NCBI GenBank assembly: GCA_902602765.1
Contig: CACKSH010000008.1
Coordinates: 22,348 to 86,347 of the forward strand
Length of the DNA: 64,000 bases
Direction of reading: 5' to 3'
DNA from: Paracoccaceae bacterium
GTDB lineage: Bacteria > Pseudomonadota > Alphaproteobacteria > Rhodobacterales > Rhodobacteraceae
Part shown: positions 38,345-47,295 of the stretch, piece after piece
Numbering within the stretch: position 1 is the stretch's first letter
How the letters are laid out: every line of letters begins with the position of its first letter
Program-made: the position numbers and the translations under genes
Notes under the pieces: model-generated
Told to the model about the DNA's origin: nothing
What the model saw: only the letters and a program-made list of their open reading frames with translations
Databases searched by the model: none

Positions 38345-39223
38345 ATGTCTGAACTTCGAGATTTACAAATGTTGGTGTCGTTGTCTAGGACAAGAAATTT
38401 TTCACGGTCCGCAACGGACTGTAATATTTCACAACCTGCTTTTTCGACGCGAATTAGAAAATTGGAGGAGCGTCTCAATCTACCTTTGGTACGCCGCGGT
38501 AATAGCTTTCAGGGGTTTACTAAAGAAGGTGAAGTAGTGCTGAAGTGGGCCCGAAAGCTTTTAACTGATGAGGAAGGTATGAGGCAAGAGATCGCTGCTC
38601 TTAAAAACGATCTAAACGGCACATTGTCGCTTGGAGTAATACCTACAGCAATGCCGTTTGCTGCACGCGTCTCAGCAAAACTTCGAGAAAAGCATCCTAA
38701 CCTGTCTATAGAGATCTATTCTGAGTCCACTCACCAAATCGTACTCAAGCTAAATGATTTTTCACTAGACGCAGGAATACTTTACTTCGATAATGGAGAT
38801 CCAGAGACAACAGTAAAACTTTACGAAGAAAGATATGTCTTTATTGCGCCCAAGTCACTTACGGTTTCTAAAGAGAAGCAAATTACATGGGCAGAAGTCG
38901 CACAAATTCCTCTATGTCTATTGACTCAAAATATGAAAAATCGCCAGCTAATAGATCGGCACTTCTTAGAGTTAGAAATTTCCCCGAGTATTGTCACTGA
39001 AGCCAGTGATTTTACCGCTGTTTTGGCTCAGGTTGCCGCTGGTAATGCTGCTACAATTGCACCTGTCAGCGTGGCGGAGACATTTCTAGATTTAAAATCC
39101 ACAAAACAATTAGATTTGATCCGTCCTATTTTGACCCATTCAGTTGGTCTTTCCATTAAAGATCAATCCCCAGTGCTTCCGATGATTCAAGCCCTTCGTA
39201 AGGCGGTAAAGTCGGCATTATAA
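38345..39223 (+). CDS. LysR-family transcriptional regulator (likely formate dehydrogenase regulator)
   Basis: The 292-residue protein has an N-terminal winged helix (ATDCNISQPAFSTRIRKLEE near residue 22) and a C-terminal LysR substrate-binding domain (LSLGVIPTAMPFAARVS near 93). It lies immediately upstream of fdsGB-fdsA on the same strand, the usual place of a LysR activator of formate dehydrogenase in Rhodobacterales. The inducer is probably formate or a precursor, by inference from context. Confidence 0.9.
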   Translation: MSELRDLQMLVSLSRTRNFSRSATDCNISQPAFSTRIRKLEERLNLPLVRRGNSFQGFTKEGEVVLKWARKLLTDEEGMRQEIAALKNDLNGTLSLGVIPTAMPFAARVSAKLREKHPNLSIEIYSESTHQIVLKLNDFSLDAGILYFDNGDPETTVKLYEERYVFIAPKSLTVSKEKQITWAEVAQIPLCLLTQNMKNRQLIDRHFLELEISPSIVTEASDFTAVLAQVAAGNAATIAPVSVAETFLDLKSTKQLDLIRPILTHSVGLSIKDQSPVLPMIQALRKAVKSAL

Positions 39224-39274
39224 TCATTTCAAATCGCACCTTTGATTATTTGTATTGGAATTTATTAAAATTGT

Positions 39275-39297
39275 TTGTATTTTTTCCAAGTATACAA
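39275..39297 (+). promoter_or_regulatory. Inverted repeat upstream of fdsGB, candidate LysR-binding site
   Basis: TTGTAT and ATACAA are a perfect six-base inverted repeat separated by 11 bases, a spacing usual for LysR sites. A further TTGTAT is at 39250-39255. The repeat ends 13 bases before the fdsGB ATG, so if it is an operator it is close to the ribosome site and may act as an autoregulatory or roadblock site. Confidence 0.4.
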
Positions 39298-39310
39298 TCG
39301 TAGGCCAAAC

Positions 39311-40993
39311 ATGGGAAAAATTGAATCAGGGATATGGAAGTCTGCTAAGGGCAAAGGGCGGGCTCACACAAAAGGCAGACCCATAGACGACGTCGCTTGG
39401 GCTCAGGTAAGAGACCTTCTTAAAGGTAAACGGCGCGACCATGATATGTTGATTGAGCACTTGCATTTAATACAGGATAAATTTCGGTGTATAAGCGCAG
39501 CTCATATGCGAGCTTTGGCGGAAGAGATGAGAATGTCATCTGCGGAAGTGTATGAAGTAGCATCTTTTTATGCTCATTTTGATATTGTAAAAGATGGTCA
39601 GCTACCTCCCCCAAAATTAACAATTCGCGTTTGTGATAGTTTGTCTTGTATGATAGCTGGAGCTGACACACTGAAAAAGAATTTAGAAGATGGCTTAGAT
39701 CCCTCTGAGGTGCGGGTTTTACGTGCCCCGTGTATGGGCCGTTGCGATACTGCTCCCGCACTTGAGATAGGGCACGCTCACATCGACAATGCTACCTTTG
39801 AAAAGGTGATGGAAGCAATTGAAATTAATCATGTGCACCCAATAATCCCGGAATATGAGAGATTTTCAGAGTATGTCTCCTCTGGTGGATACGAAACTTT
39901 AAAATCATTGCGTAAATCAGGTGACTGGAAAGAAGTGCAGACTGAAATCTTGGATGCTGGCCTTCGTGGGCTTGGCGGTGCAGGGTTCCCTTCAGGAAAG
40001 AAATGGGAATTTGTTAGAGCAAACGAGGGCCCAAGATATCTTGCCGTTAATGGCGATGAGGGCGAGCCGGGTACGTTCAAGGATAGATATTATCTCGAAC
40101 GCACCCCACACCTGTTTCTTGAAGGGATGTTGATCGCAGCTTGGGCTGTTGAGGCCGAGAAAGCATATATTTACATGCGGGATGAGTATCCATCCGTTCT
40201 AAAGATATTAAAAGATGAAATTATAAAGTTAGAAAATGCAGGTATTGTTGACGAAGGTTATATTGACCTTCGCCGCGGCGCTGGTGCCTACATTTGTGGC
40301 GAAGAGAGCGCGATGATAGAGAGTATAGAGGGGAAACGTGGTATTCCGCGACATCGACCGCCATTTGTTGCGCAGGTTGGAATATTTGGCAGACCCACGC
40401 TCGTGCACAATGTCGAAACGCTGCATTGGATAGCGAGAATTTGCCGAGAGGGTGGCGAGATATTTTCTGGAACGATAAAAAATGGTAGAGTTGGCCTTCG
40501 CAGTTATTCAGTTTCAGGTAGAGTAAAAAACCCTGGTGTGCATCTTCTACCTTCTGGATCTACTATCTTAGATATTATTGATGCCGCAGGTGGTATGTTA
40601 GATGGTCATACTTTCAAAGCGTATCAGCCTGGGGGTCCGTCGTCTGGTCTTTTGCCTGCATCAATTAATGACATTCCAATGGATTTTGATACATTGCAAT
40701 CTCTTGATACATTCATTGGATCTGCTGCCGTAGTTATTTTATCCCAAGTAGATAAGCCTCGGGATGCCGCATTAAATATGCTTAGGTTTTTTGAAGATGA
40801 AAGCTGTGGGCAGTGTACGCCATGCAGAGTAGGGTGTGAAAAAGCAGTTAAATTGCTTGAGCAGCCAAAGTGGGATGCAGAGCTACTAACGGACATTTGT
40901 ACTGCAATGGGAGACGCTTCAATTTGTGGGTTAGGCCAAGCTGCTTCAAACCCTATAAAGCTGACATTACGGCATTTCCCGGATGAGGTATAA
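39311..40993 (+). CDS. fdsB: NAD-dependent formate dehydrogenase, fused gamma-beta subunit (FdsG-FdsB)
   Basis: This subunit passes electrons from the molybdenum subunit to NAD+. It is a fusion of a NuoE/FdsG-like thioredoxin-fold [2Fe-2S] domain (residues about 20-165; cysteines in CDSLSC and APCMGRC) with a NuoF/FdsB-like domain carrying the FMN/NADH loop RGLGGAGFPSGKKWE near residue 215 and the 4Fe-4S motif SCGQCTPCRVGC near 500. The ATG at 39311 was chosen over the TTG at 39275, which lies in the presumed operator. FdsA follows after three bases. Confidence 0.92.
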   Translation: MGKIESGIWKSAKGKGRAHTKGRPIDDVAWAQVRDLLKGKRRDHDMLIEHLHLIQDKFRCISAAHMRALAEEMRMSSAEVYEVASFYAHFDIVKDGQLPPPKLTIRVCDSLSCMIAGADTLKKNLEDGLDPSEVRVLRAPCMGRCDTAPALEIGHAHIDNATFEKVMEAIEINHVHPIIPEYERFSEYVSSGGYETLKSLRKSGDWKEVQTEILDAGLRGLGGAGFPSGKKWEFVRANEGPRYLAVNGDEGEPGTFKDRYYLERTPHLFLEGMLIAAWAVEAEKAYIYMRDEYPSVLKILKDEIIKLENAGIVDEGYIDLRRGAGAYICGEESAMIESIEGKRGIPRHRPPFVAQVGIFGRPTLVHNVETLHWIARICREGGEIFSGTIKNGRVGLRSYSVSGRVKNPGVHLLPSGSTILDIIDAAGGMLDGHTFKAYQPGGPSSGLLPASINDIPMDFDTLQSLDTFIGSAAVVILSQVDKPRDAALNMLRFFEDESCGQCTPCRVGCEKAVKLLEQPKWDAELLTDICTAMGDASICGLGQAASNPIKLTLRHFPDEV

Positions 40994-40996
40994 CCA

Positions 40997-43777
40997 ATGA
41001 GTGAAAAGATCGAATTTGTACTTGATGGTGAGACTGTATATGCCGAAAAAGGTCTATCAATTTGGGAAGTTGCAAATGGACAAGGCCTGAAAATACCGCA
41101 TTTATGCCACAAGCCCAAGCCAGGATATCGGCCGGATGGAAACTGTAGGGCGTGCATGGTTGAAATAGAGGGCGAAAGGACACTAGCCGCTTCATGTATA
41201 AGAGAGCCACAACCCGGAATGGTGGTCAATTCTGCGACCCAGCGCGCTGAAGCCGCTAGAAAAATGGTGATCGAAATGCTTGTCACCGACCAGCCTCAAA
41301 GAGAAGTAGCGCATGATAAATCTAGCCATTTCTGGGATATGGTTGAATTAAACGATGTTCATGAAAGTAGATTGCCAAGGCTAGAGCAGGATTGCGTTCC
41401 AATTTTGGATGACTCTCATGTCGCAATGTCTGTAAGTCTCGATGCATGCATTCAATGCGGATTGTGTGTGCGCGCTTGCCGAGAAGTTCAAGTAAATGAT
41501 GTAATTGGAATGTCAGGGCGTGGTCACAACTCTTACCCAACATTTGATATGGCAGATCCTATGGGTTCTTCAACATGTGTTGGCTGTGGAGAGTGCGTTC
41601 AGGCCTGTCCTACAGGTGCCTTGATGCCGTCTTCTGTTGTTGATGCGGGGCAAGTCGGTGATAGCAAAGATTATGATAAGGAAGTGAAAAGCGTTTGCCC
41701 TTTTTGTGGGGTAGGCTGTCAAGTTTCCTTAAAAGTCAAAGACAACAAAATAAAGTTTGTAGAAGGGATCAATGGACCTGCGAATGAGGGAAGGCTTTGC
41801 GTTAAAGGCCGATTTGGTTTTGATTACATTCACCATGACCATCGGCTTACAAAGCCACTAATAAGAAGAAGTGACGCGCCCAAAAAAGGGTTGAATGTTG
41901 ATCCAAGCAACTGGTCAGATTTCTTTCGAGAGGCAACCTGGGATGAAGCGCTGGATTTTGCTGCAAAAGGATTGAGAGACTTAAGAGACAAGCAAGGTGG
42001 GCAGACGGTGGCGGGCTTTGGAAGTGCTAAATGTACCAATGAAGAAGCATATTTGTTTCAAAAGTTCATTCGCCAAGGGTTTGGTCACAATAATGTGGAT
42101 CATTGTACTAGGTTGTGCCACGCATCTTCTGTAGCTGCATTAATGGAAAATGTTGGATCAGCTGCCGTCACAGCTACATTTAATGAGATTGAAAATGCAG
42201 ATGTCGCCATAGTAATAGGCGCCAATCCGATAGAAAATCATCCAGTCGCTGCGACTTATTTCAAGCAGTTCGCAAAGCGGGGGGGGAAATTAATCGTTAT
42301 GGATCCGCGCGGCCAGGCATTGAAAAGATTTTCAAGTCACATGCTTCAATTTCGTCCTGGAGCGGATGTTTCTATGTTGAACGCAATAATGCATGTCATT
42401 GTTGAAGAGGGCCTTTATGATCAGCAATATATAGAGGCGTATACGGAAAATTGGGAGGCAGAAAAAGCACACTTGAAAAATTTTCCACCTGAAAAAATGA
42501 GTGAAATATGCGGTATAGAGCCGGGCGTTTTGCGGGATGTGGCTAGGACATTCGCGGGCGCCCAAGCTGCAATGATTTTTTGGGGGATGGGTGTTTCACA
42601 GCATATACATGGTACCGATAACAGCAGGTGTTTGATCTCTTTATCACTAATGAGCGGTCAAATAGGTAGACCAGGAACCGGATTGCATCCGCTACGTGGG
42701 CAAAATAATGTACAAGGTGCATCTGATGCAGGGCTGATCCCAATGTTTCTTCCTGATTATCAGACGGTGACTGATCAAAGCGTTAGGAATTCATTTACAT
42801 CAGTTTGGAATTCTGGAGATTTCAGTGCTGAAAAGGGTCTTACTGTCACTGAGATAATGGATGCAGTCCACGGTAATAAAATAAAAGGCATGTACATACT
42901 GGGCGAAAATCCTGCTATGTCTGATCCAGATGTTGAACATGCGCGAGATGCTCTGGCAAAGTTAGAGCATCTTGTTGTTCAAGACATCTTTATAACTGAG
43001 ACAGCAAATTATGCAGATGTAATTTTACCTGCTGCAGCGTTTGCTGAGAAGTCTGGAACAGTTACAAATACAAACAGGCAGGTGCAAATGGCAAGGCCTG
43101 CTGTCGTGCCTCCGGGACTGGCAAAGGCTGATTGGTGGATAGAGGTTGAACTCGCTAAAAGAGTTGGTTTGGATTGGAACTACAAAGATCCATCAGAAGT
43201 TTTTAATGAAATGGCCATAAATATGCGGTCGCTTGATAATATTACTTGGAATCGTTTGGAAAATGACAGTGCGGTAACCTATCCATCACTGTCAGAAACT
43301 GATCCAGGACAGCCAATTGTTTTTGGCGATGGTTTTCCAAGACCTGAGGGCCGTGCAAAGTTTACGCCCGCATCTGTAATTGCGCCGGACGAAGTGCCTG
43401 ATGCAGATTATCCAATGATTTTAACCACTGGAAGGCAATTGGAGCATTGGCACACGGGCTCTATGACGCGAAGGTCCAAAGTTCTTGATGCGGTTGAACC
43501 TGAAGCTAATTGTTCGCTGCATCCAAAAACATTGCGAAAATTAGGCGTAGCACCGGGCGAGTTCGTAAAACTGACGACGAAGCGTGGGAATATTGCTTTA
43601 ATGGCTAGGTCTGATAGAGCGGTATCAGAGGATATGGTGTTTGTGCCATTTGCATATGTTGAGGCAGCTGCAAACATTTTAACAAATTCAGCAATTGATC
43701 CCTATGGTAAGATCCCTGAATATAAATTTTCTGCGGTTAGGGTAGAAGCAGTCTCGAAATCGATTGCCGCTGAATAG
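40997..43777 (+). CDS. fdsA: NAD-dependent formate dehydrogenase alpha subunit (molybdenum, Fe-S)
   Basis: This catalytic subunit oxidises formate to CO2 at a bis-MGD molybdenum centre in the cytosol. The 926-residue protein has a NuoG-like N-terminus with a [2Fe-2S] site (CHKPKPGYRPDGNCRACMVE region), two 4Fe-4S motifs (CIQCGLCVRAC near 153, CVGCGECVQACPTGA near 198), the CPFCGVGCQ cluster near 235, and the molybdenum-ligand Cys in RLCHASSV near 372. No fdhD/fdsC (sulfuration chaperone) or fdsD gene follows, unlike Rhodobacter capsulatus fdsGBACD. Confidence 0.95.
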   Translation: MSEKIEFVLDGETVYAEKGLSIWEVANGQGLKIPHLCHKPKPGYRPDGNCRACMVEIEGERTLAASCIREPQPGMVVNSATQRAEAARKMVIEMLVTDQPQREVAHDKSSHFWDMVELNDVHESRLPRLEQDCVPILDDSHVAMSVSLDACIQCGLCVRACREVQVNDVIGMSGRGHNSYPTFDMADPMGSSTCVGCGECVQACPTGALMPSSVVDAGQVGDSKDYDKEVKSVCPFCGVGCQVSLKVKDNKIKFVEGINGPANEGRLCVKGRFGFDYIHHDHRLTKPLIRRSDAPKKGLNVDPSNWSDFFREATWDEALDFAAKGLRDLRDKQGGQTVAGFGSAKCTNEEAYLFQKFIRQGFGHNNVDHCTRLCHASSVAALMENVGSAAVTATFNEIENADVAIVIGANPIENHPVAATYFKQFAKRGGKLIVMDPRGQALKRFSSHMLQFRPGADVSMLNAIMHVIVEEGLYDQQYIEAYTENWEAEKAHLKNFPPEKMSEICGIEPGVLRDVARTFAGAQAAMIFWGMGVSQHIHGTDNSRCLISLSLMSGQIGRPGTGLHPLRGQNNVQGASDAGLIPMFLPDYQTVTDQSVRNSFTSVWNSGDFSAEKGLTVTEIMDAVHGNKIKGMYILGENPAMSDPDVEHARDALAKLEHLVVQDIFITETANYADVILPAAAFAEKSGTVTNTNRQVQMARPAVVPPGLAKADWWIEVELAKRVGLDWNYKDPSEVFNEMAINMRSLDNITWNRLENDSAVTYPSLSETDPGQPIVFGDGFPRPEGRAKFTPASVIAPDEVPDADYPMILTTGRQLEHWHTGSMTRRSKVLDAVEPEANCSLHPKTLRKLGVAPGEFVKLTTKRGNIALMARSDRAVSEDMVFVPFAYVEAAANILTNSAIDPYGKIPEYKFSAVRVEAVSKSIAAE

Positions 43778-43798
43778 CTATTTTTAATATTATGAGTT

Positions 43799-43810
43799 GT
43801 ACAATTGTAC
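43799..43810. promoter_or_regulatory. 12-bp palindrome downstream of fdsA
   Basis: GTACAATTGTAC is a perfect palindrome, extended on the left by TT to TTGTACAATTGTAC. It resembles the TTGTAT/ATACAA repeat before fdsGB, and it lies 27 bases upstream of the small frame at 43837. It may be an operator. Confidence 0.3.
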
Positions 43811-43836
43811 GGATTAGATCGTTATAAGTAAAACAA

Positions 43837-43980
43837 ATGACATCATCAAGTATTACGATCAGTAATTATGCTGAATGCCTTGACAATCATGTGGGAAAAC
43901 TTACCCTGAAGCAACCTCGCTACAAGCCAGGTGTTTTCTCGGCTCCCCCCGTGAAAGACCAAGCAAGCAGCGCGTTTTAA
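43837..43980 (+). CDS. Possible 47-residue protein downstream of fdsA
   Basis: An ATG opens a 47-codon frame (MTSSSITISNYAECLDNHV at the start, KQPRYKPGVFSAPPVKDQ near the end) that I do not recognise. Codon use resembles a real gene more than noise, but the ribosome site is weak. It is not like FdsD. It may depend on the palindrome at 43799. Confidence 0.35.
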   Translation: MTSSSITISNYAECLDNHVGKLTLKQPRYKPGVFSAPPVKDQASSAF

Positions 43981-44163
43981 TGAAACTTTTGTCGTTGGCT
44001 CGTATAAAAAAATACCATTATGTATATGATTTAAAATACTAAAATTTGTATACTATTGTATTTATTGACTTTTATGTCGCAGCTTATAAATCAAAGGGGA
44101 TGTGAAACGTTATTGTTCAATAAATGAACATTAAAGGCCACAAGCATCAAGGGAGGAAAAGGT

Positions 44164-45510
44164 GTGATTTTTAAAACTTTAAAAAACTACTTGATTGGTT
44201 CAGTAGCTGTTGCTGCTGGGGCTCTATCAATGTTTGCTACTCCTCAAATAGCGTTTGGAGAAGAGAAGCAATATTTCCCGATAGCCAGTAGTAGGGTTGG
44301 ACCCTATTCTGCGATGGGTACTGGGTACTACGGTGCTCAGATTGACTACATGAACTACGTAAACATGAATGGTGGTGTCAATGGAGTGATGTTGACATGG
44401 CAAGAGTGTGAAACTGAATATAATGCTGTGAAAACAGTTGAATGCTACCAAAGACTTCTTGAGAAAGATGGTCAGCGGATTGTGGTATTTGACACCTTGG
44501 GAACTCCAGGTGCATACGCTGTGATTAACAGAATGGCAGAGGACAATGTTGTTCTCGCTCAGTATGGGTACGGACGTACTGATGGTGCCGATGGACGAGT
44601 ATGGCCATGGGTATTTAATGCTGCTAGTCACTACTGGTCTCAAATTGCTGTGAAAATGAAATTTATGGCAGAACAAGAAGGTGGCGTCGACAAAATGAAG
44701 GGTAAAAAGATCGTACACCTTCACATCGATTCTGCTTATGGTCGTGAGCCATTACCGGCGATGCGTTCAATTGCAAACGATTGGGGCGTAGAGCTTGTTG
44801 AAATTTCAATACCGCCACCCGGATTGGAGCAAGGGTCTCAGTGGCTTCAAATCAGAAAAGAGCAGCCGGATTGGGTAACTTTCTGGGGAGCTGGTTCTGG
44901 TATGAATTCTACTGCCATGACAAATGCTGCAAGAATTCGTTTCCCAAGAGATCGCATGATGTATGTTACATTTGGTGCGGCCGAAGAGGATATGTACCCT
45001 GCGGGTGATGCAGCGGTCGGAACTTATGCCGTTGCAAACGCGCTGCCTGGTGCAGATTATCCATTGGTTGCTGCAATCAAAGAGCAAGTATACGGTGCTG
45101 GAAAAGGTAACCTTAACGACGATAGTCGTGTTGGTTCAGTTTATTGGAACCGTGGTCTAGGCGCAGCTGTAATGTGGATCGAAGCTTTGAAAAATGCTCA
45201 AGAAATGCATAACAAAGTTGGAAAAGCTGTCACAGGCGCTGAATTCAGAGATGGGTACGAAGCTCTGAATATGACCGAAGCGCGTCTTGGCGAGATAGGC
45301 GTCAAAGGAATGGTAGCGCCGTTTAGCATTTCATGTGCTAACCATGAGGGTGCTGGTAAATTTGCTGTGATGCAGTGGGATGGTGAAAAGTTCAATCAAG
45401 TAACTGGTTGGGAGGCTCCTATGGATCCTGCTTATATCAGGGGACTTGTTGAAGCTTCAGCAGCAAAGTTCGCAGCTGAAAACAACATCACTCCTAAGGT
45501 TTGTCCATAA
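44164..45510 (+). CDS. ABC transporter substrate-binding protein, branched-chain amino acid type
   Basis: This is a periplasmic type I solute-binding protein (LivJ/peripla_BP_6 fold). The 448-residue precursor has a signal peptide ending in SMFATPQIAFG (near residue 32) and a mature domain beginning with the family pattern RVGPYSAMGTGYYGAQIDYM. A GTG start with GGGAGG upstream was chosen. It heads a cluster of two ATPases and two permeases. The substrate is unknown; hydrophobic amino acids, short amides, urea and aromatic acids are all handled by this family. Confidence 0.9.
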   Translation: MIFKTLKNYLIGSVAVAAGALSMFATPQIAFGEEKQYFPIASSRVGPYSAMGTGYYGAQIDYMNYVNMNGGVNGVMLTWQECETEYNAVKTVECYQRLLEKDGQRIVVFDTLGTPGAYAVINRMAEDNVVLAQYGYGRTDGADGRVWPWVFNAASHYWSQIAVKMKFMAEQEGGVDKMKGKKIVHLHIDSAYGREPLPAMRSIANDWGVELVEISIPPPGLEQGSQWLQIRKEQPDWVTFWGAGSGMNSTAMTNAARIRFPRDRMMYVTFGAAEEDMYPAGDAAVGTYAVANALPGADYPLVAAIKEQVYGAGKGNLNDDSRVGSVYWNRGLGAAVMWIEALKNAQEMHNKVGKAVTGAEFRDGYEALNMTEARLGEIGVKGMVAPFSISCANHEGAGKFAVMQWDGEKFNQVTGWEAPMDPAYIRGLVEASAAKFAAENNITPKVCP

Positions 45511-45521
45511 GACATTAAAAA

Positions 45522-45554
45522 AATAAGACCAGCGGGTAAATCGCTGGTCTTATT
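45522..45554 (+). terminator. Strong hairpin after the binding-protein gene
   Basis: AATAAGACCAGCG and CGCTGGTCTTATT form a perfect 13-base-pair stem around a seven-base loop, just after the stop. It lacks a long T-run, so it may be a leaky terminator or an mRNA stabiliser that raises expression of the binding protein over the downstream ABC genes. Confidence 0.7.
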
Positions 45555-45641
45555 GCAAATGTACAACTAAAAGGTAAGCATAGACAGTTATTGACCAGTC
45601 AATAAGCTAAAAACATGCGCCCAAATACTGAGAGAGAATAA

Positions 45642-46454
45642 ATGACTGGGAATTCCGATAATATTTTAGAGATAAATAGTATTGAGGTCATGTATGATAG
45701 CGTAATTTCTGCACTTCATGATGTGTCTCTTAATGTACCGAAGGGTAAAATTGTTGCGCTCTTGGGCGGTAATGGCGCCGGTAAAAGTACAACGTTAAAG
45801 TCAATATCTACGATGTTGGCAGCAGAAAGAGGAAAAGTCACAAAAGGCAGTATTATATACGATGGGACTGAGGTAAAAAATCAAAACCCTTACGAAATGG
45901 TTACGTTGGGAATGGTGCAAGTACTCGAGGGAAGAAGATGCTTTGGTCACCTAACCGTAGAAGAAAACATTATTGCTGGGGCATATTCCCGCAAATTATC
46001 AAAGTCACAAATTAAAGATGAATTAGAGAAGATTTACAGTTACTTCAATCGTTTGCGCGATCGTAGGAAAAGCCAGGCAGGCTTTACATCGGGTGGAGAG
46101 CAGCAGATGATAGCTGTTGCGAGAGCCATGATGGCAAAACCAAAGATGCTTCTGTTAGATGAGCCATCTATGGGATTGGCACCTCAGCTAGTTGCAGAAA
46201 TTTTCAATATTGTAAAAGAACTGAATGAAAAAGAGGGGGTCAGTATTTTGTTGGCAGAGCAAAATACCAACGTTGCACTGCGTAACGCTGATTATGGGTA
46301 TATAATTGAAACGGGACATGTAATGCTTCATGGCTCGGCTGATAAACTACTTAATGACGAGAAAGTTAAGGAACTCTATCTTGGTATATCGAAGGAAGGG
46401 CGAAAGAACTTCCGTGACGTATTACGGGAAGAAGAAACTAAAAAACTAGCTTGA
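45642..46454 (+). CDS. ABC transporter ATP-binding protein (LivF type)
   Basis: The 270-residue ATPase has Walker A LLGGNGAGKSTTLKSI near residue 40, the signature SGGEQQMIAVARAM near 147, Walker B LLLDEPSMGLAPQLV near 167 and the LivF-like motif ILLAEQNTNVALRNADYG near 203. It is longer than E. coli LivF by about 30 residues. It powers the transport system with the neighbouring LivG, LivH and LivM. Confidence 0.92.
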   Translation: MTGNSDNILEINSIEVMYDSVISALHDVSLNVPKGKIVALLGGNGAGKSTTLKSISTMLAAERGKVTKGSIIYDGTEVKNQNPYEMVTLGMVQVLEGRRCFGHLTVEENIIAGAYSRKLSKSQIKDELEKIYSYFNRLRDRRKSQAGFTSGGEQQMIAVARAMMAKPKMLLLDEPSMGLAPQLVAEIFNIVKELNEKEGVSILLAEQNTNVALRNADYGYIIETGHVMLHGSADKLLNDEKVKELYLGISKEGRKNFRDVLREEETKKLA

Positions 46455-46497
46455 AGCAAAGCGTTTGAAGGAAACTCCAAATATTGAACAGGGTACA

Positions 46498-47295
46498 ATG
46501 ACTATAGATAGAAATTTTCCAATCGGTGAACCAGTTTTAGAAGTGAAAAACATTTCGCTGCGTTTTGGGGGTGTCAAAGCGATTACTGACAGTTCTTTCT
46601 CCGTTCTAAAACACGAAATCAAAGCGATAATTGGACCGAATGGTGCAGGTAAAAGCTCGCTTCTAAATTGCATTAACGGTATCTACCAGCCACAAGAAGG
46701 ATCAATTGCCTTCAAAGGTGAAGTTTTAGAAAAAATTACGCCAAACCTGATTGCTCAAAAAGGTATATCACGTACATTTCAAAATTTGGCGTTATTTAAG
46801 AGAATGTCTGTTTTGGACAATATCCTCGTCGGAAGACGGTTGCATATGAACTCAAATTTCATGCAGGTTGCGTTTCAACTTCCAAAAGCAAGAGCCGAAG
46901 AAAAAGAAAATCTAATAAAGTGCGAAGAAATTGTCGACTTTTTAGAGATAGCGGACATTAAAAATACGCCAGTTGGCAAGCTGCCTTATGGTTTGCAGAA
47001 AAAAGTTGAGCTTGGACGAGCTTTAGCAACAGAGGCCGATTTCTTGATGTTAGACGAGCCCATGGCTGGAATGAACGTTGAAGAAAAAAGAGAGATGTGC
47101 AGATTTATCCTCAAAGTGAATGACGAACTTGGAACGACGATGGTTCTGATCGAGCATGACATGGGAGTGGTTATGGACATTTCTGATAATGTTGTTGTTT
47201 TGGATTATGGAAAGATAATTGCTGATGGGCCTCCTGACGAAGTGCGAGCTAATCAGGAAGTGATCGACGCGTATTTGGGAGTTTCACATGACTGA
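46498..47295 (+). CDS. ABC transporter ATP-binding protein (LivG type)
   Basis: The 265-residue ATPase has Walker A IIGPNGAGKSSLLNCI near residue 42, the signature LPYGLQKKVELGRAL near 160 and Walker B FLMLDEPMAGMN near 185, followed by VLIEHDMGVVMDISD and the C-terminal segment VIDAYLGVSHD typical of LivG. The ATG at 46498 has AGGG upstream; an in-frame TTG at 46465 would add 11 residues. It overlaps the next gene by eight bases. Confidence 0.92.
   Translation: MTIDRNFPIGEPVLEVKNISLRFGGVKAITDSSFSVLKHEIKAIIGPNGAGKSSLLNCINGIYQPQEGSIAFKGEVLEKITPNLIAQKGISRTFQNLALFKRMSVLDNILVGRRLHMNSNFMQVAFQLPKARAEEKENLIKCEEIVDFLEIADIKNTPVGKLPYGLQKKVELGRALATEADFLMLDEPMAGMNVEEKREMCRFILKVNDELGTTMVLIEHDMGVVMDISDNVVVLDYGKIIADGPPDEVRANQEVIDAYLGVSHD

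Noticed and set aside
40624..41286. 220-residue minus-strand frame across the fdsGB/fdsA junction
   Set aside because: It is antisense to two confident genes and shows no family pattern.
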